Source of the DNA: an uncultured Bryobacterales bacterium
GTDB taxonomy: Bacteria > Acidobacteriota > Terriglobia > Bryobacterales > Bryobacteraceae
Direction: 5' to 3'
NCBI GenBank assembly: GCA_937959285.1
Contig: CALGAR010000018.1
Location: 1-64,000 of the forward strand
DNA length: 64,000 nucleotides
In this document: piece after piece, positions 61,474-64,000 of the stretch
How positions within the stretch are numbered: the first letter of the stretch is position 1
Layout of the letters: each line of letters starts with the position of its first letter
The notes under the pieces: generated by a model
Seen by the model: only the letters and a program-made list of their open reading frames with translations
What the model was told of the DNA's origin: nothing
Database searches by the model: none
Made by a program: the position numbers and the translations under genes

Positions 61474-62979
61474 ATGTTCCGGAAGGTACTGGTAGCGAAT
61501 CGCGGTGAGATTGCGGTGCGGATCATTCGTGCGCTGCGCGAAATGGGCATCACGAGCGTGACCGCATACTCTGATGCAGACCGGGCGTCGCTTGCAGTGC
61601 GAATGGCGGATGAAGCAATCCATATCGGCCCCGCGTCTTCGAGCGAGAGCTATTTGAACATTCCCCGGATCCTGGAAGCAGCGCGTGCTTGCGGCGCCGA
61701 TGCCATCCATCCCGGATACGGCTTTCTAAGCGAGAGCGCCGATTTCGCTGCTGCCTGCGAGACAGCTGGCGTTACCTTCATCGGCCCTTCGGCTGAATCC
61801 ATCCGGCAGATGGGATCGAAGACGGCTGCCCGCCGGAAGGCAAAGGCAGCCGGGACGCCGGTCATCCCCGGGACGGAGGAGCCGGTGCGCGATCCGGCGG
61901 AAGCACGCCGAATCGCCGCCATGCTCGGATATCCGGTGCTCCTGAAGGCCGCAGCCGGCGGCGGGGGCAAGGGAATGCGCCGGGTTGACCGGGAAGAGCA
62001 ACTTGCCTCCGCCCTGCGTGACGCTGCCAGTGAAGCAGAGCGAGCCTTTCACGATGCTTCCGTCTATATCGAGAAGCTGATCGAGAGGCCCCGTCACATC
62101 GAGATCCAGGTTCTCGGAGACCGCTTCGGCAACCTGATCCATCTTGGCGAACGGGAATGCTCTGTGCAGCGGCGGCATCAGAAGGTCATTGAAGAATGTC
62201 CCTCGCCGCTTATGATCAAGCATCCGGAACTGCGCCAGAAGATGGGAGAAGCCGCGCTATTCGCCGCCCGCGCCGTTGGTTACTACAACGCAGGGACGGT
62301 CGAGTTCTTGGTTGATGAGAACGACAACTTTTACTTCCTGGAGATGAACACTCGCCTTCAGGTGGAGCATCCGGTCACGGAACTTGTTACCGGGCTGGAT
62401 CTGGTGCAGTGGCAGATTCGAATTGCGGCAGGCGAGCGGCTCCCGATCCGTCAGGAGGACATTACGTGGCGAGGCTCTGCCATTGAATGCCGCATCTATG
62501 CGGAAGACCCCGATAACGGATTCCTTCCCTCACCGGGGCGCATCGCGCGGCTCTCCATGCCGCATGGACCGGGAGTCCGGCTCGACTCCGGCATCTTCGA
62601 GGGCTGGACGGTGCCCCTGGAGTATGACCCCTTGCTGGCCAAGCTCGCTGTCTGGGCGCCCGATCGCCAGGCAGCCATTGATCGAATGCTCCGGGCGCTC
62701 GACGAATGCTACATCGCGGGTGTCAAGACCAACATCTCCTTCTTCCGGGAAATTCTAGCGGACGTCTGCTTCCGGCAGGGTGCGCTTCACACAGACTTCA
62801 TTGAGGGCTTCTTTAAGCGGCGGCACGGCGCGACGGGAAGCAGGGCTGATGCCGACCGGGAAGCGATTGCGGCCTTAGTTGCCGCCATCCGATCAATGGA
62901 GACACGTCCTCCGGCGCCTGCCTCGCCGCCCGTGCAAAGTAATTGGCGGATCGCTGGCCGTCAGGAGATGTTTCGATGA
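61474..62979 (+). CDS. Acyl-CoA carboxylase, biotin carboxylase subunit
   Basis: The 501-residue enzyme carboxylates biotin with ATP and bicarbonate. Marks: MFRKVLVANRGEIAVRIIRA, IHPGYGFLSESADFAAACE, LKAAAGGGGKGMRRVDRE (Gly-rich loop), HIEIQVLGDRFGNLIHLGER, FYFLEMNTRLQVEHPVTELV and CRIYAEDPDNGFLPSPG. It is longer than AccC, closer to the first half of propionyl- or methylcrotonyl-CoA carboxylase alpha. A very long frame upstream (to 60799) runs through the VIT/VWA gene and is not real. It overlaps the next gene by ATGA. Confidence 0.95.
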   Translation: MFRKVLVANRGEIAVRIIRALREMGITSVTAYSDADRASLAVRMADEAIHIGPASSSESYLNIPRILEAARACGADAIHPGYGFLSESADFAAACETAGVTFIGPSAESIRQMGSKTAARRKAKAAGTPVIPGTEEPVRDPAEARRIAAMLGYPVLLKAAAGGGGKGMRRVDREEQLASALRDAASEAERAFHDASVYIEKLIERPRHIEIQVLGDRFGNLIHLGERECSVQRRHQKVIEECPSPLMIKHPELRQKMGEAALFAARAVGYYNAGTVEFLVDENDNFYFLEMNTRLQVEHPVTELVTGLDLVQWQIRIAAGERLPIRQEDITWRGSAIECRIYAEDPDNGFLPSPGRIARLSMPHGPGVRLDSGIFEGWTVPLEYDPLLAKLAVWAPDRQAAIDRMLRALDECYIAGVKTNISFFREILADVCFRQGALHTDFIEGFFKRRHGATGSRADADREAIAALVAAIRSMETRPPAPASPPVQSNWRIAGRQEMFR

Positions 62980-63485
62980 AGTTCGACATTCGCCTTGGTG
63001 ACAAGGATGGTCACCTGGAGCTTCAGCGGAAGGGCGGCGATTGGACGTTTCGGGCTGACTGGGCAGGCGAGGAGAGCCGGGAGGGAACCGCTTCTGTTCT
63101 CGAGGTAGAGCCGGGAGTCTACTCCGTCCTCGCAAATGGCCGCAGTTTCGAGGTGAGGATCATCCAGCGAGACCACCACTGGCTCGTCGACGTCGACGGG
63201 CGTGAGTATCCAATCGAAGTCCTTGATCCGAGATCGAGGCGCGGCCGGAAAGCCGCTGCGATCCTCGACGGCCGGCAGAATGTGACTGCGCCCATGCCGG
63301 GCAAGGTCATCAGGGTGCTCGTGGCGCAGGGAGATTCGGTGAAGGCAGGGCAGGGCCTCGTCGTCGTCGAGGCGATGAAGATGCAGAACGAACTGCGGGC
63401 GCCGCGTGACGGCGTTGTTGTGCAGTTATCTGTGCGCGAGGGAGCAGCCGTTTCCGCCGGGGAAGTCCTCGTCGCGATCGAATAA
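62976..63485 (+). CDS. Biotin carboxyl carrier protein with linker domain
   Basis: The 169-residue protein resembles the C-terminal half of propionyl-CoA carboxylase alpha: a beta-rich interface domain (KFDIRLGDKDGHLELQRKGG) then a biotinyl domain APMPGKVIRVLVAQGDSVKA with the biotinylated Lys in VVEAMKMQNELRAP. It starts inside the end of the biotin carboxylase gene (ATGA at 62976-62979), so the alpha subunit is split in two chains. The carboxyltransferase half is not in the window. Confidence 0.93.
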   Translation: MKFDIRLGDKDGHLELQRKGGDWTFRADWAGEESREGTASVLEVEPGVYSVLANGRSFEVRIIQRDHHWLVDVDGREYPIEVLDPRSRRGRKAAAILDGRQNVTAPMPGKVIRVLVAQGDSVKAGQGLVVVEAMKMQNELRAPRDGVVVQLSVREGAAVSAGEVLVAIE

Positions 63486-63514
63486 CGACGAGCGCGCGAT
63501 AATAGGAACTTACG

Positions 63515-64000
63515 ATGGGAAGTAATGTCTGTCCGAAGTGCGGAGGTACCGGCTGGAAGATCATCGAGCGCCATGGGCTATCCGGAGCGGAGCGGTGCGA
63601 CTGCGCTTTCGAGGAAAGAACACGGTATCTGGAGGAGCGCGCCAACATCCCGATCAACTACGCGAAGGCGTCCTTTGACAACTTCTCGCTGCCACAGGAC
63701 AACCAGATTGCACGGCGCGGTCTTGCCGACGTGCTGCTGCTCGTAAAGGGGTACACGCGCGAATTCCCAAACGGGGATAAACCCGGCCTCCTGCTGATCG
63801 GGGATCCCGGCACCGGCAAGACGCATCTGGCTGTTGCCGCCCTGCGCATTCTGATCTCGCGAGGCTTTGAAGGCCTCTTCTTCGACTACCTCAATCTTCT
63901 GGATCGCATCCGGTCCAGCTATAACGAGTCTGGCCAGTACTGCGACAAGGAAGCCTACCGCTCGGCTCTGGAAGCGGAAGTCCTGCTGCTCGACGACCTC
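63515..64000 (+). CDS. DnaC/DnaI-like ATPase with zinc finger, 3' end outside window
   Basis: The first 162 residues are visible. An N-terminal zinc finger (VCPKCGGTGWK, RCDCAFEER) is followed by a AAA+ ATPase: GLLLIGDPGTGKTHLAVAAL (Walker A), DYLNLLDRIRSSY and VLLLDDL (Walker B) at the window edge. This matches DnaC/DnaI helicase loaders and IstB-like ATPases; the zinc finger speaks for a chromosomal loader. ATG 63515 is 29 bases after the biotin carrier stop, so the two may be co-transcribed. Confidence 0.9.
   Translation, partial: MGSNVCPKCGGTGWKIIERHGLSGAERCDCAFEERTRYLEERANIPINYAKASFDNFSLPQDNQIARRGLADVLLLVKGYTREFPNGDKPGLLLIGDPGTGKTHLAVAALRILISRGFEGLFFDYLNLLDRIRSSYNESGQYCDKEAYRSALEAEVLLLDDL

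Overview
The window looks like chromosomal DNA of an Acidobacteriota bacterium, probably near Bryobacter/Solibacter (Bryobacterales). This is inferred from gene content, not from a search. The pointers are high G+C, a PSD1-type cytochrome protein paired with a DUF1501 protein, a VWFA-related protein, carboxypeptidase-regulatory-like and VIT/VWA secreted proteins, a DUF1844 gene beside a sigma factor, a PEP-CTERM protein, and Gram-negative export features (Tat and Sec signals, LolA-like and OmpA-like proteins). There is no phage, insertion sequence, CRISPR array or rRNA operon. Almost all of the window is ordinary, densely packed chromosome.

Layout. 1-9.6 kb: 5' part of mutY, uvrA, a membrane protein, a TPR operon with two small secreted proteins, and a large OmpA/PKD/Ig-like surface protein. 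9.7-13.3 kb: RNase P RNA, a LarA-family nickel enzyme, a 33-residue membrane peptide gene and an exported D-aminoacylase-type amidohydrolase. 13.3-17.5 kb, minus strand: rplM-rpsI then rpsB-tsf-pyrH-frr, with strong RNA hairpins in the gaps. 17.7-21.8 kb: DUF1501/PSD1 pair, then tRNA-Lys(CTT). 22.2-26.7 kb: a VWFA protein interrupted by a stop codon, a nitrilase-family amidase, a DUF1648/DUF5808 membrane gene flanked by duplicated DNA, and comM. 26.8-32.7 kb: secreted proteins, an exported methyltransferase, a PL22-like lyase, a membrane hydrolase and an aldehyde dehydrogenase. 32.7-35.7 kb: flgM-flgN-flgK-flgL behind a sigma-28-type promoter. 35.7-42.7 kb: a surface protein, a RodZ-like HTH protein, two heme c proteins, an M20 peptidase and an ABC exporter. 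42.7-49.8 kb: LacD-type aldolase, ribF, MBL hydrolase, DUF1844, ECF sigma factor, PEP-CTERM protein, cation antiporter. 50-58.9 kb: YycJ-type MBL hydrolase, purB, a degenerate receiver protein, acyltransferase, LolA-like protein, an FHA-GAF-PP2C phosphatase coupled to a Fur-family gene, and a sigma/anti-sigma-like pair. 59-64 kb: VIT/VWA protein, biotin carboxylase, biotin carrier protein and a DnaC-like ATPase cut by the window end.

How genes work together. The ribosomal and translation-factor block follows a classical order, and its gaps hold structures that could uncouple rpsB, tsf and pyrH expression. The flagellar block fits late-gene control: FlgM (anti-sigma-28) heads its own sigma-28-type promoter. 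The biotin carboxylase and biotin carrier genes overlap and together make the alpha-type half of an acyl-CoA carboxylase; no carboxyltransferase gene lies in the window. The Fur-family gene and the PP2C phosphatase overlap by ATGA, which suggests metal or peroxide sensing coupled to a partner-switching signal.

I found no convincing wholly new multi-gene system. The most informative oddities are the duplicated nitrilase/comM junction around the DUF1648 gene, the in-frame TGA that removes the conserved end of the VWFA protein, the hairpins around tsf, and a probable non-canonical start codon on the YycJ-type gene. No stretch longer than about 300 bases lacks a gene.
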